A stretch of DNA of 64,000 nucleotides, from the NCBI RefSeq assembly GCF_015706575.1, contig NW_024037064.1:9649606-9713605 (forward strand). The letters are read 5' to 3'. The notes under the pieces were generated by a model. The model ran no database searches. It was not told where the DNA came from and saw nothing but the letters and a program-made list of their open reading frames with translations. Source of the stretch: Patiria miniata. Taxonomy: Eukaryota; Echinodermata; Asteroidea; Valvatida; Asterinidae. This document shows positions 48,959 through 60,349 of the stretch, in pieces (position 1 is the first letter of the stretch; every line of letters starts with the position of its first letter). The translations under genes were made by a program, and so were the position numbers.

Positions 48959-49228
48959 ACAGGGATGTGTATACTGGTAAAAACGCAGGAATTGACATAT
49001 CATGACAACTCCCTGCATCATGTGATTTTATATGAATTATTCCATTTTTGGACCTGTAAGTCATATCTCATGAACGGAAATTAGTATTTTCAAAATTCTT
49101 TTTGTACAGTAATAGGTTTGTTAGGTTATACATGTAGATATACATGTATGCACAAAATTTCGAAAAATGTGCGACTTCATCATGACGTCTTAAAGGCGGG
49201 CTATTTATATTGACAGTATATTTATATA

Positions 49229-50444
49229 CAGAGTGTTTTAGAATAAAAATGGAACTGAGCTTATTTTGTTGATTTCTCAGGTGTGACTAATTATTTAGGA
49301 ACATGGTAACCACCTTCTGTTACATAACCATGTCTTCTTTTTCTTGACACCATAAACTCCATTTTAACGTCCCGGATGACTGAGCACCAAGTGATGAAAC
49401 TGACATGCCAAAAAATGGCCTTGTACCACATGCACCATAAGACCAATTGACAATTATCAGAGAAAGAGAAGCAATCAGTAATTCGTTCACAGCAATGAGA
49501 ACCTGGACAGAGATGTGCGTTCAAAGGAATGGGGGCATTTTGAAGGACAGTGGTCCTTGCTGGAATTGCTCCAGCAGAGATCAAACGAGAAGCAGCCACG
49601 CTGGCCCTTGCTCGGAAGGCACAGCTGAGTGAATCTCACCTCCTCCACAAGGTAGTCACGGAGACACCACAGCGCACACGCCTCAAGTCCCGGCGTCCCT
49701 TTGCCATACAAGCCCAGGAACTGCTCCACACAACACCAGCGGACACCTCCAAGGCTTCCTGGGTGAAGGCAAGATGGATGGACCAGTGGAAGGCAGCAGA
49801 ACCATCCAGGCTTCACCACTACATCGAGGATCCAGCAGAAGTTCCGGGCCAGCACCTCCGCCGTAAGGGTGGACAACACTCAATCGCCTGAGGACAGGTG
49901 TGGGACGCTTCGGGGCTGCAATGCAGAAGTGGGGTCTCACAGACAGTGCCCAATGCGAATGTGGTGACCCATCACAGACTGTGGAACATGTGATGACCAG
50001 CTGTCCCATATACCGGCCACCGAATGGTGATCGTGGCCTAATTGACTTAGACAATGACACACTGGACTATGGCTTGCTGCAACGGAGCTGAAGGTCTAAG
50101 GACATACGACAGAAGAAGAAGAAGGACAGTGGTCATAAAGAGGACAGTGATAAATCTCGATATGTTTTAGCAATTGAATAAATGACTTTGATAATGTACA
50201 TTTTGGATTTTGTAATTGTCAACAAATGAAACTGTCAATTGGTCTTATGGTGCATGTGGAACAAGGCCATTTTTGGTATGTCAGTTACATCACTTGGTGC
50301 TCAGTCATGGTAAAATGGAGTTCGTGGTGTCAAAAAAAGAAGACATGGTTATGTAACAGATGGTGGTTACCATTTTCCTAAATAATACGTCATACCCGAG
50401 AAATCAGCAAAACAAGCTCGGTTTCCTTTTTTTTTAACACCCTG
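49229..50444. mobile_element. TA-flanked hairpin MITE interrupted by a LINE fragment
   Basis: The left arm (about 49229-49456) is the reverse complement of the right arm (about 50225-50444). The ends are CAGAGTGTT and AACACCCTG, with TA on each side, the Tc1/mariner target pattern. Shared words include GGTAACCACC, CATAACCATGTCTTC, CTGAGCACCAAGTGATG and CACATGCACCATAAGACC. The interior is split by the LINE insertion at 49556-50120. Confidence 0.8.
49556..50120 (+). pseudogene. 5'-truncated non-LTR retrotransposon (LINE) 3' end
   Basis: Encodes the C-terminal part of a LINE reverse-transcriptase polyprotein, starting near GIAPAEIKREAATLALARKA. It continues to LNRLRTGVGRFGAAMQKWGL and a zinc-binding CECGDPSQTVEHVMTSC (C-x-C..H..C), stopping at TGA 50089-50091. 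A one-base frameshift near 49865 splits the frame. The 3' end is a GAAGAAGAAG tail. A 14-bp target duplication GAAGGACAGTGGTC flanks it (49542-49555 and 50121-50134), proving insertion by target-primed reverse transcription. It is dead: about 565 bp with no RT core. Confidence 0.88.
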
Positions 50445-50485
50445 TACAGTGCATATGCTACATTTGGGTTCTTCTTTACCCACAG

Positions 50486-51132
50486 GTCCAGAGGCAGTTG
50501 CAGCCATCCACAGTCCTGAGCGGCGCTTGCTCGTGTTGGAAGGTGGAAGCAAGTATGTCAAGGTGTTCAACATGAAGGACTACACTCTTGACTTTCAATT
50601 CCCAAAGGCATCACCGAGTGAGGTTGATATGACACAACCTAACCTATGGAGTGCAGCCGTGAAGAAGGGAGGAGCATTGTTAGTAGGTGATGTCAAGAGC
50701 AAGATGTGGACTGAGCACAGACCCACTGATGGTGAGATCCTACGCACCATACCAGTGCGGACTCCACCTTACTACCTGGCTGTCCATGATGACACTGATA
50801 GAGTTGTGATCAGTGGATATTACTATGGGCGAGTGGATGTTGTTGATAGCACAGGTACTGTACTATCCACGATCAAACCATCAATTGCTGGTGAACCAGC
50901 AGAGGTCTGCTTGCATTGCAAGGGTGTATGCTGTGACAGCTCAGGCATCTACCTTGCAGTGAGCCATTTTGATCATTGTAACACTGGTCATATTCACCAC
51001 TATGATATAGATGGCAGGTTTCTTGATTGCCTGGCTCATGGTATCCTTGACCCATGTGGAATCACATTCACTTCTGATGGGGAGCTGGCAGTGGCTGACA
51101 CCTTTGCAATCAAGATGTATCGCAAGGTGTGA
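50486..51132 (+). CDS. TRIM gene 2, coding exon 2: NHL beta-propeller
   Basis: The acceptor TACCCACAG ends at 50485. The first two bases complete an Arg codon left by exon 1, and the frame runs to TGA at 51130-51132. The roughly 214 residues align along their length with gene 1 exon 2: PEAVAAIHSPERRLLVLEGG, then HRPTDGEILRTIPV, and GITFTSDGELAVADTFAIKM at the end. The propeller therefore looks intact even though the N-terminal half is reduced. The intron (48253-50485) consists largely of three transposons, the last ending about 40 bp before the acceptor. Confidence 0.92.
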
Positions 51133-51382
51133 TGTCATCCAACATGACTTTGACTAGCAATCGTCATCTCGACAGCCAATGTTGAGCAAGACATTGTCCA
51201 GTCATTACAGCACCAATTAACATTCATATGTCCACTTATTCCACATCTCTCCTCACAAATCCAAACACAAACACAAACTGCCAATCCCTCTAATGAGAAA
51301 CTTTCTAAACATATTGTACATATTCTTCAAAACAAAGTTGTTTAATTTTATGATGACTGCATGGAAACTAAATGTTTGTCTT

Positions 51383-51388
51383 AATAAA
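51383..51388 (+). terminator. Candidate polyadenylation signal of TRIM gene 2
   Basis: AATAAA about 250 bp after the stop codon, in the same relative place as for gene 1. Confidence 0.45.
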
Positions 51389-51399
51389 CTGGTAAATTT

Positions 51400-53176
51400 G
51401 AAATTGACACCCCTCCTATACTCAGTATGGGTTGCCATATATCTGTTCAATACTAATCAATCTGAGGTGTAAAAAAAAACCCAGAATTTTTGAATTAGTA
51501 ATCATTACTTTTGTGGTCATGCTCTGGAGGTGCTTGAAGCTGGCTTTCTTAGAGATGGGGGAGGGGTTGCGTTGCCAGTCAATGACAGCTCTACACTTTT
51601 CGTCAGTAGATTCTATCACCATCTCTTTGAATTGGCTCCCCTTTTCGATCTGGTCTCCAGCCGGTGGTCTGGCTAGCAGTCATGGCATCACCAAGGTTGA
51701 ATTGGTATTGCTCATCCTTCACTGTCCGAATCCTACCACATTCAAACTCAGTGAAAATACACCAAGCATCCATTGGCCTCGTGTGACAGGGTTTGGGGTC
51801 TCGAATGAAAAATATGGCGCAGTATTGAACAAAAGTTACATCAGGGAAAAAAAATCAAGCAGCCTGGAGCCAGAGCCCGGACAAAGCCAAGAATGCATAA
51901 AACGCAACTAAGATTGTTAAATTGCTCCCTATGAAACTTGCTGTATATATGTATGCTGCAATCTCTTATAACAAAGATTTGAGAAACTTTCAGGATCATT
52001 TCATTCTTGGGCAACATTCTTAAAATTTGATTTGAATAGTTTTACATGTACATGTACATGTCCACGTAACTTTACAATTACTTCCAGTTGGTGTTATGAT
52101 TAGTGTTCAATAAACGCCTTTAAATACTCAGTTAATTTTTGGTTACTTTTTTGGCAGTTTGCATTTACATATGTAGTTAATAAAACACTACTCTTCAAGT
52201 AAATGGACTTGTCCCAATGTATCTTAAAGATAAGTGACAAAGCTCATTCTATATTAATGTGGTTTCAGATCTTCATTCACAGCATGGAGAGTTGTGCTGA
52301 CAGTGTTCATGAGGTTTATATCTTGACCTCATCAGACAATGTCAGAGGCTTTTGATAGTAGAAGCCAAAGATGGAGTCAAAGCCAAGATTCTAAAACGCA
52401 GATTCAGAAATTTGCTCCTAATGGAAACTACCTATTATATATTGTACTTATGTTAATGGCAATTTTGAGACAGTTTCAAAACTTCATCCTTGAGATGTAA
52501 GCATACTACAACTAATTTTTGACTGAATAATCATTTTAAGTATATGCATCACTATGAAAGGTAGTACTCAGAATACTCTTCGATATAAGTTTTTATTTAC
52601 TAGATTTTTATGTTACTTTTTGCATTTTTCATTAACAAATTATTTAAATCTATGGTACACATACATTGAAGATAATTTGATCATTGAAATATATGCTAAA
52701 GAAGAGTGGCAATATGCATTTGGTTTCCTTTCTTAATTCACAGAATGGAAAATTATGAAGACTGTTTACGAATGTAATATGTCAATTTGAATTGCCATAT
52801 TTTTCTTGGACTGTTGCATATCTTTTCAGCTTGAAAAATTTGAAATTATTTAGTCCAAAGTTTAAATCTGTGTCAAGTTATTGAATTTTAGAAAGCTATG
52901 GCCAACCAGTGGCATATCCGGGGGTGGGGGGGGGGGGGGGGGTGCTGGATTTTTGTGACTGATTTTTGATGTTGATAGAGTTCATCTATCAATCCTACAA
53001 AAGAAAACCCGCTCCGTCAACAACCATAACAATGCGCCGTGAAAATGTCGATTTACATGTAATAACCATTACAATGCGCCGTGAAAATGTCAATTTAATA
53101 TGTAGTATGCATAATAAAGATAAGTTTTAAAGAGCGCCCCATGGGAAGATGGGAAGATCCCCCCCCCCCCCCCCCC

Positions 53177-53207
<31 letters not shown>

Positions 53208-54355
53208 TATTTGACAGCCCCTACCCTATTTTTGGGGGGCAAAAAATGAGGAAAAAAATCGAAAATCATCAATTACTACCTGTTTCTGCTTCACACCTCC
53301 ATAAGATTGTTCAAAAAAATTTGCAACAAACAAACTTCCCTACCTACCTACCTACCTACCTATCCTCTTTTCAAATGCCATGTAATCGGAAGCAGAATTT
53401 TTTTTTTGGGCCTAAAATAAGGTTTCAAAATGGGCTGCCTACAGAATCCAGTTACGAGATCCAACGAGCTTTGTACAAGCTTTGTACTGTACATTAACAT
53501 TTATATCAATGGAACACCTATAATGTTGATGATAATTTTATCTTCAAAGCGCTTGGTAAAGATCAGTCACAATACTTATGGTTTCTCCGTCTGAATTTAC
53601 AGAATAAAGACTTGTATTAGCTGTTCCGGTATTTGTTACTTTTTATATAATTTTAATTTCAGAGGAACATCACTGTTACCTTTTGAAAATGTTTACACAA
53701 ACATACTTCAGAATAAGCCTTTGGTTTCTTCCATTTTTTTGATAGTTTTTTTTACACAACCAGGGCTATAAATGTCAGGGTGGGGGGCGGGACCTATTTT
53801 ATCAACTCCCACTTTTTCATGCGAAACCAGAATAAAATGCAGATTCAGGGTACATTGGAAGTTTTTTGACACTTTTCAACTACCAAAATGTACTAAGTAG
53901 TACTGGAAAAGGGAGTTCAAGTATTAAAGTTTCTAATGCACCGTTTATTTGTTGGAGGTGTGTAAGAAGGTACTGGTTATTTACAAGACATACTTCTGTA
54001 TCATAAATAGCACCCCCTTGTGTCATGTGGTGTCCAGGCCTGTGATGTCATGTGCCTTGAAAGTAATTGAAAATATATATAAATGTATAAGAAAAACCTT
54101 ACGTCATGAATTGGCCCCGTCAAATTTGTAAACAGCTGACTTTCAGGCATTCACTGGTTTACATGCTATATCTACTGCTCTATCAGATTCAAACCAGACA
54201 GTCCTAGGGTAGCAAGATGAAGGTTCCAAGACATTAAGTACATGTAGGATCACTAGTCATCAAATCTAGCTGATGCAGTTATTATTTTCAGACAACTTTC
54301 ATTCTTACTTGACCATGTTGACTCGAGACGTTTACCGGCCATCATCTTCTTGACT
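51400..54355. other. Noncoding, no supported gene
   Basis: The 159-codon frame at 51432-51911 has no domain, splice support or homologue among the other genes here and is left uncalled. Other content: G-run 52921-52942, a 41-bp tandem pair at 53023-53100 (ACAATGCGCCGTGAAAATGT), a C-rich tract at 53160-53206 and CTAC microsatellite 53340-53361. Confidence 0.4.
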
Positions 54356-54357
54356 CC

Positions 54358-54510
54358 TCATCGTCTCTCAGCCAACATTCTCTCAAGATCTTCCTTCAAT
54401 CTCTTCCTGATGTCATAGAACCCAGGATGAATCCTGCCAAGAACCTGACCATGTTCCTTGAGTTGTCTCATCTTGTTGTCAAGGGAGTTTGGGATCATGC
54501 CCTTCACACC
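54358..54510 (-). CDS. Orphan 3'-terminal exon of an unrecognised minus-strand gene
   Basis: Read from 54510 down to 54358: acceptor CTGGCTTGTTTCCAG, then 50 codons and a TGA. The peptide begins GVKGMIPNSLDNKM and ends EDLERMLAERR; it is basic and amphipathic with a likely C-terminal helix. A strong pyrimidine-rich acceptor, clean codons and a natural stop argue for a real terminal exon. I do not recognise the family. Upstream exons should lie at higher coordinates on the minus strand, interleaved with the plus-strand TRIM gene 3, but none was found, so it could also be a duplicated exon fragment. Confidence 0.6.
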   Translation of the reverse strand, partial: GVKGMIPNSLDNKMRQLKEHGQVLGRIHPGFYDIRKRLKEDLERMLAERR

Positions 54511-55297
54511 CTGGAAACAAGCCAGACAGGATGACAGGTTTATGTTACCATGGTTACAGCATTAAACAAAATATCAGCATTAATATGGAAATAAATGTGT
54601 GCTTAGCCTGTCATAAACAATATTTGTAAGACCAGTTTGAGTCTGGATGCTGATAATTACCTAAGCCTTTTTGGTCAAAATCAAATCTTTTCAGTACAAA
54701 ATCAAAAAGAGTTAAACAATTAAAAATTTCCGACAATTTGTTTTTCTCAATTTTACTTCATGTTTTTCAGGACACCTCTCTAGCTTAATTACGGTACAAA
54801 TTATGTCCTTCATAAACAACTCCTAATGTGGAGATTGGAGAGCGCATCGTGCGTAGTCCCCATTGGCACAGAACACAGCTGTGCTGGTGTATTATGAATT
54901 TGGGACTATGAAAAACTGACTCAATCATACAGTTGTTCTGTGCATGCCAACATGAGGATTCTGAAGGTTCAACCAATAAATCAGTAAAATTTAAGCAGCT
55001 GGATTTTTATACAAGTCCAAATGTCGTGTGACACTGGAAAAAGCCAACAATTGGCCATAAAATGGTCTCTCGCCCAATAGGAATGGGTAAATTGATTTAG
55101 GTATATTTGAAAATTGGAGGAAAACTCTAAAGCTCTGTACTTTCAAACTTCTACAAAGGTACTTATGCCGGTATGTGTAGCTTGAGGACTTCCCACTGTC
55201 CTTCTGATGGCTTTTGTTGGCAACTCCTCTCATTTGATTTTGTGGATGATCAAATTGATAAACTTAAAATCAATTTAAAATTTGTTCATCAGTTTTT

Positions 55298-55441
55298 CAG
55301 GCATGCAACTTGGAAGAAACAAAAAACGAGGCAACTCCAATCTTTACAAGACTTTGTACAGTGTCTTTTCAATTTTCAATGGCATAAGTGTGAAATGAAA
55401 AACAAGGAAATCAGCTGATCTGAGGAAAAGTTGCATGCCTG
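55298..55441. mobile_element. Small palindromic MITE, second copy, unique to the gene 3 duplicate
   Basis: The ends are CAGGCATGCAACTT and AAGTTGCATGCCTG, with GAAATCAGCTGATC inside. It is the same family as 10331-10473 in opposite orientation. AGTTTTT flanks both ends (about 7 bp). The equivalent place in the gene 2 duplicate (about 46493) has no insert. Confidence 0.75.
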
Positions 55442-55764
55442 AGTTTTTACAAAAAATATTAAACACAAGGGAAGAGAAGCCTACATTTTGTTAAGTATCA
55501 AAAGATATTTGATGAACTATTGTTATATTATAAAGGTGAGTTATAATGGTTGGGGGAAAAAAAGATTGAATACATAACAAAGTGCATATAATACACGAAC
55601 CTATCTAAGGTCCAAAACTCAAGTGGCAAGTAAATATGTACACAGATATCCAGACTGTACATGTACATGTATGGCGTACAATGTACATGTACGTATACAC
55701 AGCAATACAGCATCCCAAGCTACGTATACATGTACCATGTCACGTGACTTGATGACGATGCTAT

Positions 55765-55870
55765 GTTTGTCAAGCGCCATCTTTACCAGATCCGCCTCAA
55801 TTATTTGTGTTCTTTACATCAAATTGGGGAAAAAACCTGTTTTAAGTGATTTAGTGGGAATTTAAAAGAG
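55765..55870 (+). other. Candidate 5' untranslated exon of TRIM gene 3
   Basis: Homologous to 47045-47160, ending AAAAGAG before GTAAGAAA (55871). The matching acceptor TATACAG ends at 56251, five bases before the ATG. Conservation of both splice sites in the two duplicates supports the exon. Confidence 0.55.
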
Positions 55871-56256
55871 GTAAGAAATATTGTCAGTTATTTTGAATGA
55901 GATTAAATGCTAGCTTAATCACTAGGAATCACAGTTTACTCACACAAAATGTGAAGAGTTACGTAGGGGCCTCCAGTAGTAATGTTCCAACAAAACCTAT
56001 ATTTGGTTATAACAAGAGTGGGCACAAACCATAAGAGCCCTTCAAAACATCAGAGCTCTTTAAAAGTTGACAATTAAAAAAAAAATGTATTCGATGTCTT
56101 AATCAAAAGTGGATACATGCATACAAAATGATGTTTTTGGCCAGCGACTGAAACGAACGTGGACAGTATAATAAAAACAAGTTTAATATATATCTGTACT
56201 ATAACCATTCCAATTTCTTTGTACATGTATCTATTATTAATTTGTATACAGGCAAA

Positions 56257-56820
56257 ATGGCTACACCTTTCAGCTCCCTGGAGTGTGGCATATGTCACAT
56301 CAGATATAAACAGCCCAAGATACTTGATTGCCTGCACAGCTTTTGTGAAGTATGCCTGGAGAAATACCACACTGGCAAGCATGGCAGTCAACCAGAGATT
56401 CCTTGCCCTGTATGTCAAAGAGAGACAGTACTTCCAACCACAGGCATTCAAGGCCTGAAAACAAATTTCCATTTAATGGAAATAGTTCAGGAGATCACTC
56501 TTCAAGAAAAGGTGTCTTGTTCAGCGGACCACACAACAGACCAGACTAAATGCCAGAAACACAAGGGGGAAGTGAACTGGTTTTATTGCGAGACGTGTGA
56601 AGAGTTAATATGCAAAGCTTGCACTGTTATAGATCATCGTCAGCCAAACCATCGCATCATTGACTGTGGAGAGGCTACTCTCAAATACAGTCAGTCACCG
56701 AAAGACAATTTTCCAGATTTCACCACAAACAGCCCACATGTCAAAAGGCTTGAACAGAGGTCCGTGATTCCAAGCTCTGGAAAGGAACGCCGCAAATATT
56801 TAAGCCCTCTTTTTCGCTAA
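56257..56820 (+). CDS. TRIM gene 3: RING and B-box2 only (no coiled coil, no NHL)
   Basis: 187 residues. RING ligands C10, C13, C25, H27, C30, C33, C50 and C53 are all present, and B-box2 ligands C99, H102, C111, C114, C119, C122, H127 and H132 are all present. No B-box1 lies between them. After KRLEQR the frame runs about 20 further residues (SVIPSSGKERRKYLSPLFR) to TAA at 56818-56820. No NHL exon follows in the remaining 3.5 kb before the next gene. From family knowledge, RING plus B-box without coiled coil would lack the usual TRIM dimer. It could be a small RING protein or a truncated pseudogene. A GTCCGT at 56760 could serve as a weak donor if a distal NHL exon exists. Confidence 0.85.
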   Translation: MATPFSSLECGICHIRYKQPKILDCLHSFCEVCLEKYHTGKHGSQPEIPCPVCQRETVLPTTGIQGLKTNFHLMEIVQEITLQEKVSCSADHTTDQTKCQKHKGEVNWFYCETCEELICKACTVIDHRQPNHRIIDCGEATLKYSQSPKDNFPDFTTNSPHVKRLEQRSVIPSSGKERRKYLSPLFR

Positions 56821-56829
56821 ATAACCAGA

Positions 56830-58677
56830 AACAGTTTGGTACAATCAGCAATCAGCGAAAAAAAACTCAACCCAGAACCGAAGTCAAACCAGATAGCTTT
56901 TAAGATCGAAGTTTCACTTCTTGTTAACTGTTAGTGATACATGTACAAATTACTTGCTCTCTTGTCTTTATTTGTCTCAAATTGACTCAAGCTATTAATA
57001 TTTGATGCAACTCAACTTGACTCGACATAGTCAAGTTAAGACTGCGACTCAACTCGACTCGACCTTCTTATCCTAATGACTCGACTCAAGTCACAAAAAT
57101 CAGTGACTCGTTACAACGCTGTGTACACATGGGTCCAATTTCATGGCTCTAACCACAGAATTCTGCGCTTATTATCACCATTTTGCACTAACAGCATTAA
57201 CCCTGTAAGCACAGAATCCTTAGTTACGGGGATTTGGCATGCGCAGAAGCTAAAATTCCTTGCTTACCCATGAACTTTGCTTACCGTATTGCATGGAATT
57301 GGCTGCTATAGTAAGCAGGGATGTTTTGCTAGCGGCGAGCAGAGCCAAGAAATGGGGCCGTGTTTTCAATGTTTTGCGTTTGCGGTCGCCTTTTCAGAAA
57401 ACTTGAAAAAAAAAAAATCATCACTTAAGTTTGGGTTTCAGCCAAGAAATTATTCATTTGTTGGCAAGTATCAATCTTATTGTAGTACTATTATTGTATC
57501 TTAGTAGATTGTCTAACAATGCACACTGCTGTATACATGTATGCACTTGACTTTGTACACTCCCTTTATGTATATTTTGTTCCTAACAGAACACATCTAC
57601 TCATTGTATATTGTGCTTTTTATGTGCTATCACTATATTACATTTTCTGATATTAAAAATTACAGCAACAAATACTTATCCTATTAATTTGGTTTACCTG
57701 TCCGAGAAAATATGTGTATACTTTAGTCAAAAGGGATTATACACATTGATAGAAATTGTGATATTTTTCCTTAACAGTAAACAAATTCTTCAAGTGTGAA
57801 AGGTTGCAAACATTTTGACAAACGCTTAAATTAAATGTATTGAATTCAGAAGCTATGGATTCCTTTGCCTTGATTTTGGACTGACTGCCTTCTTGAAATG
57901 TCCTTGCCTTTTCAAGTTTGTCAAATGATCAAAAATAAATCTATTCATTAATTAACTGGAAAAAAGCATAAACTGTTTTTGTAGTTCTTTGTAGTCGCTC
58001 TTCAAAATAAATCTATTCATTAATTATCTGGAAAAAGCATAAACTGTTTTTGTAGTTCTTTGTAGTTGCTCTTTTCTTCAGCTAAAAATGTATAAGAAAA
58101 ATGATGCCTTGATACAACTGTATTGTTATTCCACTTCGACTATTACAATTGAACGCCGCTATAACGAACATTGCGGGATCCACAGATATTGTTCGTACTA
58201 ATAGCGATCGTTCGGTGTAGCGATTTTAAGCTGCCGGTGCTCCGGTACTCACTTTTCAATAAGTAACGCCCTTCAGAACTTCGCCCTGCTCGCCCTGGTA
58301 GTTACTGAAAGACGACTTCGAACATGTGCCGAATAGCTCACTGTGTTACACTGATACTGGGTAATTGGTTGCAACCCCCGACCCCTGGCAAAGGAACCCT
58401 GGATGTTCCACTACACAACACCATGGCTGAATCGCACTGACAGTTCATCCAGCTCCCCCTCCCCACCCTCCTTCCCTCACCCGGCTCAGCAGGGTCGCGT
58501 CTTTCACACATGCGCCGAGCACGGTGACCGCAAGGTCAGCCGCCGAGTGCATGTTGCACACACCCCACATTACTGCCTACATCCCCCTAGCCAGGGTTAA
58601 ACCAAAAGCTATCGCGCCGGCACGTGCGGGTCGACCAGAGGCCTAATAATCATATTGGGTTCACGGCGTCTGAAAAA
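56830..58677. other. Noncoding; one tandem duplication
   Basis: GACTCGACT-rich simple sequence at about 57000-57110. A pair of roughly 70-bp direct repeats lies at 57932-58074 (AAATAAATCTATTCATTAAT, then CATAAACTGTTTTTGTAG). The frame 58403-58600 is Ser/Pro-rich without a domain. No gene is supported. Confidence 0.45.
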
Positions 58678-59146
58678 TACGGAAGCGTTAAAAGGCCATA
58701 ATACAAACTAAAAAAAGAAAGAAAAAATAAGTCACAATTATGACCTATTATTAAGTCATAGTTATGACTTATATCTTATAATAATGACTTAGTATTAAGT
58801 CATAATTATGACTTATATCTCATAATTACGACTTAGTAATTGTTAAATCATAATTATCACTTATATCTCATATTTATGACTTATCATTAAGTCATAGTTA
58901 TGATTGATATCTAATAATAATGACTTATTATTAAGTCATAATTTTGACTTATATCTTATAATTACGACTTAGTGTTAAGTCGTAATTACGACTTTGGATA
59001 TTTCATAGTTATGACTTAATACTAAGTCATTATTATTATATATAAGTCATAACAATGACTTAATAATAAGTCATAATTATGATACAAGTCATAATTATGA
59101 TTTGCTTTTTTTTTAGTTTGTATTATGTCCCTTAAACGCTTCCGTA
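58678..59146. mobile_element. TA-flanked MITE with a palindromic AAGTCATAATTATGACTT core array
   Basis: The inverted ends run about 37 bp: CGGAAGCGTTWAARGGMCAT at left and its reverse complement at right, bounded by TA on each side (Tc1/mariner target pattern). The interior, 58731 to about 59105, is an array of self-complementary units of about 24-28 bp (AAGTCATAATTATGACTTAT) that can fold on any scale. Non-coding. Confidence 0.88.
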
Positions 59147-59149
59147 GAA

Positions 59150-60260
59150 ACGTGTCTCGTACGTCTGATGATCGATCCCAGCAGGAACACAAGTCTGAGG
59201 GGAAACGGGCTTGGTCCCTCAATTTCACGATTCGCGTAGAGATTATTACTATTATTTCCTGCAGTTCCCCAAACTTATAACAATAGGCGGCCTTTCTGAT
59301 TTTACACATACAACTTCCCCATATTAATTACAAGCAAAGCACTGAGGCGAAGGCTATTTATGCCTTTTAAATTCTTTCCTTGCTTATCTTTTATTTATAT
59401 CATTTTTGTTATTTGAATTTTTCCCTGTTTAATGATAGAAAACCATTGGAACACTAGCGTTTCCGTGGTGCAAACATTAAATTTAGCTATAAAATGCTTC
59501 AGTTTATCAGGCTTCAGGCATGACATTGTTTTTAGCCTCTTGTAATAACAGTTTTGGTTTTAATCCTGTGCTGATTTTTTAACTTTGATTATAGACCTGT
59601 CCACTGGCGCGGCCGGGGAAGGGGGGGGGGGTGGTAAGATTGGGGAGGGAATGGGGAAGAGGGAAAGGAGAAATTGACCCCAAATAATTTAGACCTGATT
59701 TTACTTTTGCCCCCCCCCCCCCCCCCCCCCCCGGAAAAATATCCTAGTGACGCCTTTGGGCCTGTTTGATTTTACATAAAATGCTTCAATCCTTCATAGA
59801 TACAACTTTCCCATTCCCGTTATTTGATGTATATGTATAATTTGCAGGTTGGTTGGATGTGATTGACAGCATTCAAGTTTGAACTAAAAAGAAAATACAT
59901 AAAAACAACAACAGTTGAATATCTGTTAGGAAGACAATTGTATTCGTTGACATCTGGAATCGTGGTTTATATTCGGGTGGACAACAATAAAACAATTATT
60001 TTATGAAGGAATACTTCCTGCAACTTTCGATAGTTTTTGTCTTCAATAGTTAGAGAAACACAGTGGGAAGTAAATTTATCAGTGAAAGTCACATGTTTTC
60101 GTTGTTTCATTTGCGGTTTTTTATTTGTTGGGTTGGTTCCTCTTCACCCCTCCCCCCTCTTTTAAACCGATTATACAACATCACTGAAACCGTACAAGGA
60201 AGTTGAACTATTTATATTATTGAACCTTTTTTATCAGCTGTTAAAAAAAAAGCTATCAGT
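59150..60260. other. Noncoding, no gene seen
   Basis: Includes poly-G near 59621 and poly-C near 59710-59732 inside a segment bounded by CACTGGCGCGGCCGGGG and TAGTGACGCC, probably another decayed G-tract element. The 95-codon minus-strand frame ending at 59022 is mostly MITE sequence. Confidence 0.4.
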
Positions 60261-60265
60261 ACTGG

Positions 60266-60271
60266 TATAAA
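60266..60271 (+). promoter_or_regulatory. Possible TATA box of the CUB gene
   Basis: TATAAA followed by GAGGC, 84 bp upstream of the predicted ATG at 60350. The position would allow a short 5' UTR. The motif alone is weak evidence in an AT-rich genome. Confidence 0.3.
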
Positions 60272-60349
60272 GAGGCTACTTAACTTCCTTGAAGTAACTT
60301 ATTAAAAAGTCTTTCGGGCAACTACAATGACAAGTACATCCGATGCACA

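Larger units (their letters stand above)
54990..56780 (+). repeat. Segmental duplication, copy containing TRIM gene 3 5' end
   Basis: Partner of 46140-48060. It begins near GGTCTCTCGCCCAATAGG and continues through the noncoding first exon into the B-box2 coding region. It contains the MITE at 55298-55441, absent from the partner. Confidence 0.85.

Noticed and set aside
51432..51911. 159-codon frame downstream of TRIM gene 2
   Set aside because: No domain, no splice partner and no counterpart near genes 1 or 3; long frame by chance remains the simplest reading.
53141..53497. 118-codon Pro-rich protein
   Set aside because: It begins with a long poly-C tract read as poly-Pro; no other support.
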